Position numbers and translations under genes: made by a program
Shown here: in pieces, positions 22,349 through 29,792 of the stretch
Layout: each line of letters begins with the position of its first letter
Numbering within the stretch: position 1 is the first letter of the stretch
The notes under the pieces: generated by a model
Seen by the model: the letters and a program-made list of their open reading frames with translations, nothing else
Told to the model about the DNA's origin: nothing
Databases searched by the model: none
Source of the DNA: UBA6080 sp964607515
GTDB lineage: Bacteria > Fermentibacterota > Fermentibacteria > Fermentibacterales > JCC-6
Direction of reading: 5' to 3'
Length of the DNA stretch: 64,000 nucleotides
Assembly: GCA_964607515.1 (NCBI GenBank)
Contig: CAZSKU010000010.1
Coordinates: forward strand, 19,431-83,430

Positions 22349-24004
22349 ATGCAACTGCTTGACAGGCTTGACGGGCTGCTGAAGGCCCGAGCGGGGGCTG
22401 TGAGAGAGGACCTTTCAAGGGAGGAAATGATCCGGGCCTCCGTGGAGAGCAGAGGAGCGCTGGTCATGCAGTGCGGCGCTCTTGCCACATGGACAAGGCC
22501 GGAGTCGTCCGGTCGCAGCCCCAAGGATACCGTCATCGTCCGAAGGCCCGAGAGCAGCGACTCCATAGACTGGACCAGCCCCAACAACCTTCCGCTCACC
22601 CCTGAGACCTTCGACATGGTTTGGGAGGACGGGCTGGAAACTCTCTCCCGGGTGTCCGGCATCTATGTCACGCACAGGGTTGTAGGCGCCGATACCAGGT
22701 TCGCCCTTCCGGTTACGGTCGTGACGGACACCCCGCTGACCGCCCTTTTCACCGACAACATGTTCAGACCGGTGCCGCCGGACATTCACAGGTCGGTGTT
22801 CCACCGGAGGCCGTACACCCTGGTGGTACTTCCGGGGCACAAGCTGGAACCCGGGAAGTATGAAGGAAGGCTGCGGAAAGACCCGGCCCTTGGGGGTCCC
22901 TCCACCATGGTGGTGGCCATGGACATGGACAGGATGCTGGGCATCGTCTACGGCAGCGCCTACTGCGGGAGCGTGAAGAAGCTGATCTTCACCGTGATGA
23001 ACTACCTGCTTCCCGCCGAAGGGGTTCTTCCGCTTCACTGCAGCGCCAACGAAGGGCCCGACGGTTCCTGCGCACTGATGCTGGGCCTCTCGGGAACCGG
23101 AAAGACAACCCTCTCCGCGGACCCCTCGAGGGCGCTGCTCGGCGACGATGAACACTGCTGGAGCGACTACGGCGTGGCCAACTTCGAGTACGGATGCTAC
23201 GCGAAACTCGTGGACCTCTCCGCTGAGAAGGAGCCGGACATCTACCGGGCATGCTTCCACGAAGACGACTACCGTCGGCACGGCGCCATCATCGAGAACG
23301 TGATGGTGTACCCTGACGGGAGTTTCGATCTGTTCGACAAGAGGCTCACCGAGAACTCACGGGGCAGCTATCCGCTGAGTTTTCTTCCCAACATCAAGGA
23401 ATCCAGTATCGGCGGGCACCCGAAGGCGATCGTTTTTCTCACCGCCGACGCGAACGGCGTGCTGCCCCCGATCTCCAGCCTTACCAGGGATCAGGCCATG
23501 TTCTGGTTCCTCATGGGCTACACCAGCAAACTCGCCGGCACCGAGACTGGCATAGTGGAACCGGTTTCCACCTTCAGCCGTTTCTTCGGCGGCCCCTTCA
23601 TGCCGAGACTGCCCGAGGTATACGCGGCAATGCTGGGAAAGAAACTGGAGGAGCACGGCACCGAGGCCTTCCTGCTGAACACCGGGTGGAGCGGCGGGCC
23701 CTACGGGGTGGGAAAGAGAATAAGCCTCCCCCTTACCCGGATCATGCTCGATGCAGCGCTCCAGGGAGATCTGAAGGACGTTCCATGCACTCCGGATCCA
23801 TACTTCAGGGTTTTCGTTCCCGAACGCTGCCCCGGCCTTCAGGACAACACCATCCTCAATCCGGGCAACACCTGGACCGACCACGACGCTTACCGGGAGA
23901 GGGCGGTGAAGCTGGCGGACGAATTCGCGGCCTACTTCAGAAAGGCCTACGGGAACAGCAATCTCGCGGAGTGCATCGTTAGGGAGTGTCCTGGATTGAA
24001 ATGA
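22349..24004 (+). CDS. pckA: Phosphoenolpyruvate carboxykinase, ATP type
   Basis: The product has 551 residues. The ATP-type P-loop GLSGTGKTTLSADPSR lies at about residue 246, followed by LLGDDEHCWSDYG, which holds the metal-binding Asp residues. The substrate region RVVGADTRFALPV near residue 110 and KRISLPLTRIMLDA later are standard. The enzyme interconverts oxaloacetate plus ATP with PEP, CO2 and ADP in the cytoplasm and, with PPDK in this window, suggests PEP-centred anaerobic carbon flow. The ATG follows GAAAGGGG. The gene is monocistronic by spacing and is divergent from the membrane/radical SAM pair. Confidence 0.95.
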   Translation: MQLLDRLDGLLKARAGAVREDLSREEMIRASVESRGALVMQCGALATWTRPESSGRSPKDTVIVRRPESSDSIDWTSPNNLPLTPETFDMVWEDGLETLSRVSGIYVTHRVVGADTRFALPVTVVTDTPLTALFTDNMFRPVPPDIHRSVFHRRPYTLVVLPGHKLEPGKYEGRLRKDPALGGPSTMVVAMDMDRMLGIVYGSAYCGSVKKLIFTVMNYLLPAEGVLPLHCSANEGPDGSCALMLGLSGTGKTTLSADPSRALLGDDEHCWSDYGVANFEYGCYAKLVDLSAEKEPDIYRACFHEDDYRRHGAIIENVMVYPDGSFDLFDKRLTENSRGSYPLSFLPNIKESSIGGHPKAIVFLTADANGVLPPISSLTRDQAMFWFLMGYTSKLAGTETGIVEPVSTFSRFFGGPFMPRLPEVYAAMLGKKLEEHGTEAFLLNTGWSGGPYGVGKRISLPLTRIMLDAALQGDLKDVPCTPDPYFRVFVPERCPGLQDNTILNPGNTWTDHDAYRERAVKLADEFAAYFRKAYGNSNLAECIVRECPGLK

Positions 24005-24107
24005 ATAACCGGGAGACCTTCGAGGGCATGAAAACCGTATACTGTATCACTGCAATGGAATGCAGCGGTTTGTTGATATACTTGAGTACGTCCCCAAAGG
24101 AGGAGTC

Positions 24108-24680
24108 ATGAAGAAGTGGATGACTGCGATGCTGGCTGTGGCGGCGGCGGGAATGGCCTCCGAAGGCCACGACGACAGGGCGTCTCTGGCTTTTTCCCTG
24201 GGAGGAGGGGTGATCACGCCCTGGCTCTTCAGCGACGATACCCAGGCGCAGACCGGGTTCGGGGGAATGCTGGGGGTTGAGACCCCCATGACCCAGGGGC
24301 ACCAGTTCGCCCTGAAGGCCGGTTTCTTCACCGCCGGAAGCGACAGGGAGGCGTACTCCTCGGTGGGGTTCGTACCCTTGACCCTGAGCTACAGGATGTA
24401 CCCGTTCTACCGCCGATGGGCCGGGCCCAGGGGCATCGAACCGATGATCGGCGTCCACGCGGGAGGGGTTCTGGCATGGGACTCGGCGGAGGGCAACGCC
24501 GACCGGAGCACCACCGGGGGCGGGATCATCGGGGCGGAACTGGGCGCCCGGGTTCCGGTGGGGTGGTCCAATTACATCGAACTCTCCGCCGCCCTGGATT
24601 ACATGCCCCTGGGAGCGTCTCTGGCCGGGGAGGAGAAGGACTGCGGGGCCCTGAGAATCATGGCCTCGGTGGTGTTCTGA
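24108..24680 (+). CDS. Small outer-membrane beta-barrel protein
   Basis: The product has 190 residues with a signal peptide (MKKW, cleavage after about residue 17). The mature part has eight or so amphipathic strands (FALKAGFFTAG, VPLTLSYRMYPFY, EPMIGVHAGGVLAW, IIGAELGARVPVG) and ends ALRIMASVVF with a terminal phenylalanine typical of barrels inserted by BamA. Opacity or OmpW-like size, but no family signature. AGGAGG precedes the ATG at 24108. Two TATACT hexamers (24038-24043 and 24077-24082) in the upstream gap may serve as -10 elements. Its 3' end overlaps the convergent rlmN by 23 bases. Confidence 0.65.
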   Translation: MKKWMTAMLAVAAAGMASEGHDDRASLAFSLGGGVITPWLFSDDTQAQTGFGGMLGVETPMTQGHQFALKAGFFTAGSDREAYSSVGFVPLTLSYRMYPFYRRWAGPRGIEPMIGVHAGGVLAWDSAEGNADRSTTGGGIIGAELGARVPVGWSNYIELSAALDYMPLGASLAGEEKDCGALRIMASVVF

Positions 24681-25749
24681 CGGGGGTCAACTCGGCTGCC
24701 TGAATCAGGGACGCCCCCAGCTGCCCGCACGCCCCCAGGACGTCGGCTCCCCGGGATCTTCTCAGGGTGACCGCCGGGCAGCGCGGGTACAGGTAGTCCA
24801 TGAACCCCTTCACCCTCCGGTCCCCGGGCCTTTTCCAGGAAAGGCCGGGAACCGGATTGTAGAGCAGCAGGTTGATCTTGCAGGGAAGTCCCCTGGCGAA
24901 CTCCGACAGAGCCCGGGCCTCCCGGACGGAGTCGTTCACGTCTTCGATCAGGCAGTACTCCAGGGTTGCCCTTCTTCCCACCGCGGCGGTCCAATTCAGA
25001 AGACTTTCCCGAAGGGTTTCCAGGGGCACCGCCGCAGCCGCGGGAACCAGCCTCTCCCTGGTCTCCCGCACGGCGCTGTGAAGGGATACCGCCAGACCGT
25101 ACTGCTTTCCCAGCTCCGCCAGTCGGGCGATTCCCCGGGGCAGGCCTATGGTGGATACGGTGATCTTTCTCTGGCCCAGGCATATCCCGTGTTCGTGGCT
25201 GATGATTTCCAGCGCCTGCAGCACCCGGTCCAGGTTGTCCAGGGGCTCCCCCATTCCCATGAAAACCGCGTTGGTGATCCGTTCCGGGGAAGCCCCTCTC
25301 AGGGCGTACAGCTGGGCCACGATCTCGTCGGGTTCCAGGTTCCTTCGGAAACCTGCAACCCCGGTCATGCAGAAGGCGCACCCCATCCTGCACCCCACCT
25401 GGCTGGAGAGGCAGGCGGTGAGCCTGGGAGGATCGGGTATCAGCACCGACTCCGCAGGAAGCCCGTCGGGCAGTTCCATAAGGAACTTCACCGCGCCGTC
25501 TTCCCCCCGGGAGGTTTCCAGGGTCTTCAGCACCGTCAGGGCGGCGGTCTCCTGAAGCCGCTTCCGGAACGACGCCGGCAGGTCGGTCATGGCCTCGAAG
25601 GACTCCGCTCCCCTAAGATGGATCCACGAGAAGAGCTGCCGGGCCCTGAAGGGTTTCTCCCCCAGGTCCCCGGTCACCCAGGAGGAGAGCCTTTCCCACG
25701 TCATTCCGGTGGGGCGCGGGGCGGGGGTATATTCCTTTTCAGCACTCAT
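24658..25749 (-). CDS. rlmN: Dual-specificity 23S rRNA/tRNA methyltransferase RlmN
   Basis: The product has 363 residues. It has LPASFRKRL near residue 60, the radical SAM motif GCRMGCAFCMTG (CX3CX2C), NAVFMGMGEPLDN, VSLHSA, and the C-terminal methyl-carrying cysteine in VLGACGQL. The family methylates A2503 of 23S rRNA and A37 of some tRNAs. Start ATG at 25749 has no visible ribosome site and sits only 15 bases from the divergent mtnP start. A CATTAT on the minus strand (25767-25762) would put the transcript start within a few bases of the ATG, so it may be almost leaderless. Confidence 0.9.
   Translation of the reverse strand: MSAEKEYTPAPRPTGMTWERLSSWVTGDLGEKPFRARQLFSWIHLRGAESFEAMTDLPASFRKRLQETAALTVLKTLETSRGEDGAVKFLMELPDGLPAESVLIPDPPRLTACLSSQVGCRMGCAFCMTGVAGFRRNLEPDEIVAQLYALRGASPERITNAVFMGMGEPLDNLDRVLQALEIISHEHGICLGQRKITVSTIGLPRGIARLAELGKQYGLAVSLHSAVRETRERLVPAAAAVPLETLRESLLNWTAAVGRRATLEYCLIEDVNDSVREARALSEFARGLPCKINLLLYNPVPGLSWKRPGDRRVKGFMDYLYPRCPAVTLRRSRGADVLGACGQLGASLIQAAELTPVRTPPRP
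25728..25733 (+). promoter_or_regulatory. Candidate -10 of mtnP inside the rlmN coding region
   Basis: TATATT lies about 37 bases before the mtnP ATG, within the first codons of rlmN on the other strand. No good -35 hexamer is visible in the G-rich sequence upstream. Confidence 0.35.
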
Positions 25750-25764
25750 GATGGAGGGAAGATA

Positions 25765-26625
25765 ATGGTAAAGCGCGTCGGCATCATAGGCGGAAGCGGC
25801 CTGTACTCGATACCAGGGATTACCGTGAAGGGAGTCGAGTCGGTCCGGACCCCCTTCGGCGAGCCTTCCTCCCCGGTGGTTCTCGGGGAGCTTCACGGTG
25901 TGTCCACCGCATTCATGGCTAGGCATGGTGAAGGCCACCGTTTCATTCCGTCGGAGGTGCCCTACGCCGCCAACATTTATGCGCTCAAATCCATGGGAGT
26001 GGACACCCTCATCAGCTTCAGCGCCGTGGGAAGCCTTCGGGAGGAAATACGCCCAAGGCATTTCGTGGTGCCGGACCAGCTGTTCGACAGGACCCTGGGC
26101 TCCCGGCGGTCCACCTTCTTCGGCCGGGGAGCGGTGGCTCACGCCTCCTTCGGCGACCCCTTCTGTCCCGGGCTCAGGCGGATTCTCCTCGGGGCCGCCG
26201 CCGAGGCCGGGGCCACGGTGCATTCCGGGGGTACCCTGGTCGTGATGGAGGGGCCCGTCTTCAGCACCCGGGCCGAGAGCCTCTTCTACCGTTCCATCGG
26301 AGCGTCGGTCATTGGAATGACGGCCCTTCCCGAGGCGAAGCTGGCCCGGGAGGCCGGGATATGCTACGCCACCCTGGCGATGAGCACGGACTACGACTGC
26401 TGGAGGGAATCCGGCGACGAGGTCACCGGTGACATGGTCTTCCAGGTGATGCAGGACAACGCCGCCATGGCCCTGGCGGTTCTGGGGAAGGCCCTCGCGC
26501 TGCTGGGGACCGGAGAGGGGCCGGCGAGGGGCTGCCGATGCCGGGAACCCCTTGGTGTGGTCACCGGGAAGGACAGCCGCGACTCCAGGGCGATGGAATC
26601 CCTGGAAACGGTGCTCAGCAGGTGA
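25765..26625 (+). CDS. mtnP: 5'-methylthioadenosine phosphorylase (MTAP)
   Basis: The product has 286 residues. It has IIGGSGLY at the N-terminus, FMARHGEGHRF, IPSEVPYAANI, and GMTALPEAKLAREAGICYAT followed by STDYDCW, which are the MTAP phosphate and methylthioadenosine motifs. The enzyme cleaves methylthioadenosine with phosphate to adenine and methylthioribose 1-phosphate in polyamine/methionine salvage. The last 35 residues are Cys/Arg-rich and beyond the usual core. GGAGGGAA lies six bases before the ATG. thiL starts at the GTGA overlap at its end. Confidence 0.9.
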   Translation: MVKRVGIIGGSGLYSIPGITVKGVESVRTPFGEPSSPVVLGELHGVSTAFMARHGEGHRFIPSEVPYAANIYALKSMGVDTLISFSAVGSLREEIRPRHFVVPDQLFDRTLGSRRSTFFGRGAVAHASFGDPFCPGLRRILLGAAAEAGATVHSGGTLVVMEGPVFSTRAESLFYRSIGASVIGMTALPEAKLAREAGICYATLAMSTDYDCWRESGDEVTGDMVFQVMQDNAAMALAVLGKALALLGTGEGPARGCRCREPLGVVTGKDSRDSRAMESLETVLSR

Positions 26626-27536
26626 ACCTTACGGTGGGCGAGCTGGGTGAGAGGGGGCTCATCAGGCTCCTGTCAGGGGAACTGCGCCTGGACCTGGTCG
26701 GGGACGATTCCGCCCTGCTGCCAGGAATACCATCTCCGGCGGTCACCGTGGACTCATTCTTCCAGGGCGTCCACTTCCATACATGGTGGTGCCCCCCGGA
26801 AGTTCTGGGAAGAAGGCTTCTGGAAGCCACCCTCTCGGACCTGGCCGCGGTGGGCGCCGATCCCCTGTGGCTCCTGGCGGCGGTGAGCCTTCCTCCGGAC
26901 ACCCCGGTGGAATGGCTCCTGGGTTTCTACAGAGGGTTGACCGGCAGGAGCGACTGCGTTCTAGCCGGGGGGGAAACGGTCCGGGGCGACCTCCTCGGAG
27001 TAACCCTCACGGCCCTGGGCAACCTGCCGGGAAAACCCCTTCTGCGTTCCACGGCACGGCCCGGGGACCGGTTGTGGGTCACCGGACCCCTGGGCAGGAC
27101 TCTGGACTCCCCGGCGCTGCTGGAGAAGTCCCGCCACACGCCCCTGAGTCCCGGGGAGAAACGGCAGGTCGGGCTTTTTCTGGAACCCAGGGCCCGGTTC
27201 GACATCTCGGGCATGCTCCGTGAAACCGGATGCCGTTGCGCCATAGATATTTCCGACGGACTTGCCACCGAGGCGGCCCACATCTCCCGGGAGAGCGGTG
27301 TAAGGACCGTCATCAACGTCCGTTCGGTCCCCCTGGTGGAGTACGCCACGGGCAGGTCTCTGGAGGCCTTCCGGGCGGGAGAGGACTACGAGCTTCTCTT
27401 CGCCGCCCCCGGGGCGACTGATTATCCGGGGTGCCACCAGGTGGGCAGGGTGGAGGAAGGCGAGGGGGTCTGCTTCATGAACCCCGACGGAAGCATCGCC
27501 TTGACGGGCGAGGGGTACGACCACTTCAAAGGCTGA
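26622..27536 (+). CDS. thiL: Thiamine-monophosphate kinase
   Basis: The product has 304 residues. VGDDSALL near residue 26 and the Mg-binding DISDGLATEAAHI near 208 are the ThiL motifs; VTVDSFFQGVHF and LAGGETVRGD fit the same AIR-synthase-like fold. It phosphorylates thiamine monophosphate to the diphosphate used by the KorAB enzyme of this window. The GTG at 26622 overlaps the mtnP stop (GTGA), so it is coupled with it. EDYELLFAA near the C-terminus is also characteristic. Confidence 0.9.
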   Translation: MNLTVGELGERGLIRLLSGELRLDLVGDDSALLPGIPSPAVTVDSFFQGVHFHTWWCPPEVLGRRLLEATLSDLAAVGADPLWLLAAVSLPPDTPVEWLLGFYRGLTGRSDCVLAGGETVRGDLLGVTLTALGNLPGKPLLRSTARPGDRLWVTGPLGRTLDSPALLEKSRHTPLSPGEKRQVGLFLEPRARFDISGMLRETGCRCAIDISDGLATEAAHISRESGVRTVINVRSVPLVEYATGRSLEAFRAGEDYELLFAAPGATDYPGCHQVGRVEEGEGVCFMNPDGSIALTGEGYDHFKG

Positions 27537-27559
27537 GCCCGGGAGGGATCCCCGCTCCT

Positions 27560-28480
27560 TCACAATCCGGCGAAGTATGCCCTCATGGTAATCTCCAGGT
27601 CCGTGCCGGCCCCGGAGAACAGGGCGCTGAGTTCGCAGCCCTCGGTGAAGTCCAGATTCCAGAGGGGTATCATGTCCGTGGGACAGTGGCCCACGGCCAT
27701 CATGGAGTCCGACCTGAGAAGAAGGGGATCCACCGGCAGGCCGGGGATAAGGGTGTCCAGCACCGCCCAGGCGTGGAAGACAAGGCTGTCTCCCCGGAAA
27801 ACCAACCCCCCTTCCACGTGCATGGGCAGCCGGTTCCGCCCGGCCCGCCGGGCCAGTTCCCGGGACATTTCCAGGCACGGCCCCGGGTCGTCCCTGGTGC
27901 CCTCCACCTGGCCCGCCAGCCGGACCATGCCCGCCAGGACACTGTCCGTCAGGACGCAGTCTATGGGTCTGAAGGTGAAGGGTCTCTGGGTTATCCTCAC
28001 CACGATGGTTCTGGTGATCACGCCTCCGGGGGGCAGAGAGTCTACCATGCAAGTGAGAACCGGGCCTCCTCCGGCGAAATCGCTCTCGATTATCGAGAGG
28101 TGCTGGAAGGGTTCGTGGGAGCAGGGCCTGGGTATCATCAGAACTACCTTCCCGGCGGTGGAGCCTCCCAGATTCCTCAACCGTGCCTCCAGCACCAGGG
28201 TGGTGTCCAGCTCCGAAACCCCCCTGGCCCTGTCCTCGAGCCAGTCGGAGGTCTCCCCGGGGGAGGCGGCCGCAAGGGTGTACACCCGGGCAGCTTCCTG
28301 GAAGCGCCCCGAGAGTTCAAGGAGCCTGGCCAGTTCCACCACTCCCCCGCCGTCGATCCTGGCCGCCTGTTCCGCGAAGAGCACGGCCCTGAGGGGGACT
28401 TCGCGAAGGTTGATCAACGCCCTGGCGCTGTCCTCCGGGCAGTACGGAAGCATGAGAAGCACCGCCGCCAGCGGAATCAT
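27560..28480 (-). CDS. Transglutaminase-like exported protein
   Basis: The product has 306 residues. A weak hydrophobic start precedes an N-terminal helical region of about 80 residues that looks TPR-like (ARLLELSGRFQEAARVYTLA), then a beta region, then a transglutaminase-like triad: Cys202 in GPCLEM, His236 in FHAWAV and Asp251 in LPVDP, with ELARRAGRNRLPM between them as in bacterial transglutaminase cores. The fold acts as peptidase or amidase in many exported proteins. Start ATG at 28480 overlaps the permease stop (ATGA), so the two are coupled. A link with lipoprotein or envelope protein processing is inference. No lipobox. Confidence 0.6.
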   Translation of the reverse strand: MIPLAAVLLMLPYCPEDSARALINLREVPLRAVLFAEQAARIDGGGVVELARLLELSGRFQEAARVYTLAAASPGETSDWLEDRARGVSELDTTLVLEARLRNLGGSTAGKVVLMIPRPCSHEPFQHLSIIESDFAGGGPVLTCMVDSLPPGGVITRTIVVRITQRPFTFRPIDCVLTDSVLAGMVRLAGQVEGTRDDPGPCLEMSRELARRAGRNRLPMHVEGGLVFRGDSLVFHAWAVLDTLIPGLPVDPLLLRSDSMMAVGHCPTDMIPLWNLDFTEGCELSALFSGAGTDLEITMRAYFAGL

Positions 28481-29712
28481 TTCCTGAGTACCGTCACAGG
28501 ATCCAGGGATGCGGCCCTTGCCGCGGGCACCAGGGCGGACAGGACGCTCATGGCCACCGCCGCCAGTGCCGCGGCTGCCACGCTTCCCGGTGAAATGATA
28601 ACCGGAAGGTTGTCGTGGAAGGAGTAAACGTCCGGAAGGGTCACCAGACCGGTGGAGGAGAGCAGATGGCACCCAAGCAGACCAAGGGCCACTCCGGCGC
28701 AAGCTCCGGTGATTCCCACGAAAACGCCTTCCCACAGGAAGATTCCGGTGACCAGGGAGTCGCTGCCGCCCATGGCCCGGATCACCGCGATGTCCCGGCG
28801 CCTCTCCACCACGCTCCTGGCCACGGTTCCCATGATGTTGAAGGTGGCCACCAGGGTTATCAGAAGCAGGGCCGCCATGGAACCCAGCCGCTCCAGCTTC
28901 ATGCTGGCGGCGAGGGCCGGGTTCCTTTCTCTCCAGGTGAGCACCTGAAGGGAATCCGGCAACAGGTTTCTCACCGCCCTGGCTGCGTCGTCGTCGCGGA
29001 ACCCCGGGGCTGGGGTGACCTGGACGCCGCTGAGGCCGCCCGAAGGAAGGAACATTCTGGCCGCCAGAGCTATGGGAACCCACGCGAGGTTCCTGTCATT
29101 CGAGGGGAGGCCTGTTTCCACGGCCCCTGAAAGGACGGCCCTGGCTCCCCCTCCGCTGCCGGAGAACAGGCTTCTCGGCGGGAAGAACACCACGGTGTCC
29201 CCTGAGGAGTGCATGAACTGCTCCGCCAGGTACAGTCCCATCACCACCAGGGGTCCGTCGCCCGGGTCTTCGAGCGCCGGGGAGCCCCAGCTGATCATGG
29301 AATCGATTCCGGGAAACAGCGGGACGTCCGTGGGGATTCCCCGGACCAGGCAACCGGCTTCCAGGTTCCTGGACGGAAGTCTGGCGATGGCCTCCCCCTG
29401 GATGTACGGCACCGCTGATGCCACCTCCGGCAGTTCCTTCAGGGCTTCCAGGAAGGCCGGGTCGTCGGGCACCACACCGGTTCCCGAGGGGACCACGGCC
29501 AGCGAGGCGTCCACGCTGACCACGCTCTCCGTGATGAAGCGCTCGAGGCCGTCCAGAACCCCCATCACCACCACCAGCGCCGCCACTCCCAGGGCCACTC
29601 CGGCTACACTGACCACGGTGCTGAAGGCCATCCGCTTCCTGGAAGGATGCCGGCGAATGTACCTCCAGGCTATTCTCCAGGAAACCGGATTGAAAGTCTG
29701 CATCGAAGCCAT
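28477..29712 (-). CDS. ABC transporter permease of the LolC/LolE (FtsX-like) family
   Basis: The product has 411 residues. WRIAWRYIRRHPSRKRMAFSTVVSVAGVALGVAAL is split by a charged N-terminus and the first membrane helix; a periplasmic domain (about 60-270) follows, then three helices with ARSVVERRRDIAVIRAMGGS and the final helices ending in AARAASLDPVTVLRK, all family signatures. Such permeases move lipoproteins from the inner membrane or extrude small molecules. No LolD-type ATPase is next to it, so the ATPase must be encoded elsewhere. GGAGG precedes the ATG. Promoter candidate at 29742-29752. Confidence 0.8.
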   Translation of the reverse strand: MASMQTFNPVSWRIAWRYIRRHPSRKRMAFSTVVSVAGVALGVAALVVVMGVLDGLERFITESVVSVDASLAVVPSGTGVVPDDPAFLEALKELPEVASAVPYIQGEAIARLPSRNLEAGCLVRGIPTDVPLFPGIDSMISWGSPALEDPGDGPLVVMGLYLAEQFMHSSGDTVVFFPPRSLFSGSGGGARAVLSGAVETGLPSNDRNLAWVPIALAARMFLPSGGLSGVQVTPAPGFRDDDAARAVRNLLPDSLQVLTWRERNPALAASMKLERLGSMAALLLITLVATFNIMGTVARSVVERRRDIAVIRAMGGSDSLVTGIFLWEGVFVGITGACAGVALGLLGCHLLSSTGLVTLPDVYSFHDNLPVIISPGSVAAAALAAVAMSVLSALVPAARAASLDPVTVLRK

Positions 29713-29741
29713 CCTGGAACCTCCACGGCCTGGTCGGACTG

Positions 29742-29752
29742 CTATTATATAT
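29742..29752. promoter_or_regulatory. Shared bidirectional -10 element CTATTATATAT
   Basis: CTATTATATAT reads TATTAT on plus and TATAAT on minus (29749-29744). It lies in the 80-base gap between the divergent permease (29712) and C25 peptidase (29793), about 30 and 40 bases from the two starts. No good -35 was found on either strand. The same 11-mer is in the only comparable divergent gap, at 60434-60444. Confidence 0.5.
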
Positions 29753-29792
29753 GGATTGAATCCGGGGCTACGATTCCCGAGGAGGTTCTTGC

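Noticed and set aside
27537..27559. Terminator between thiL and the convergent transglutaminase-like gene
   Set aside because: The gap of 23 bases holds only a short imperfect GC repeat (GGGAGGGATCCCC), too weak to call.
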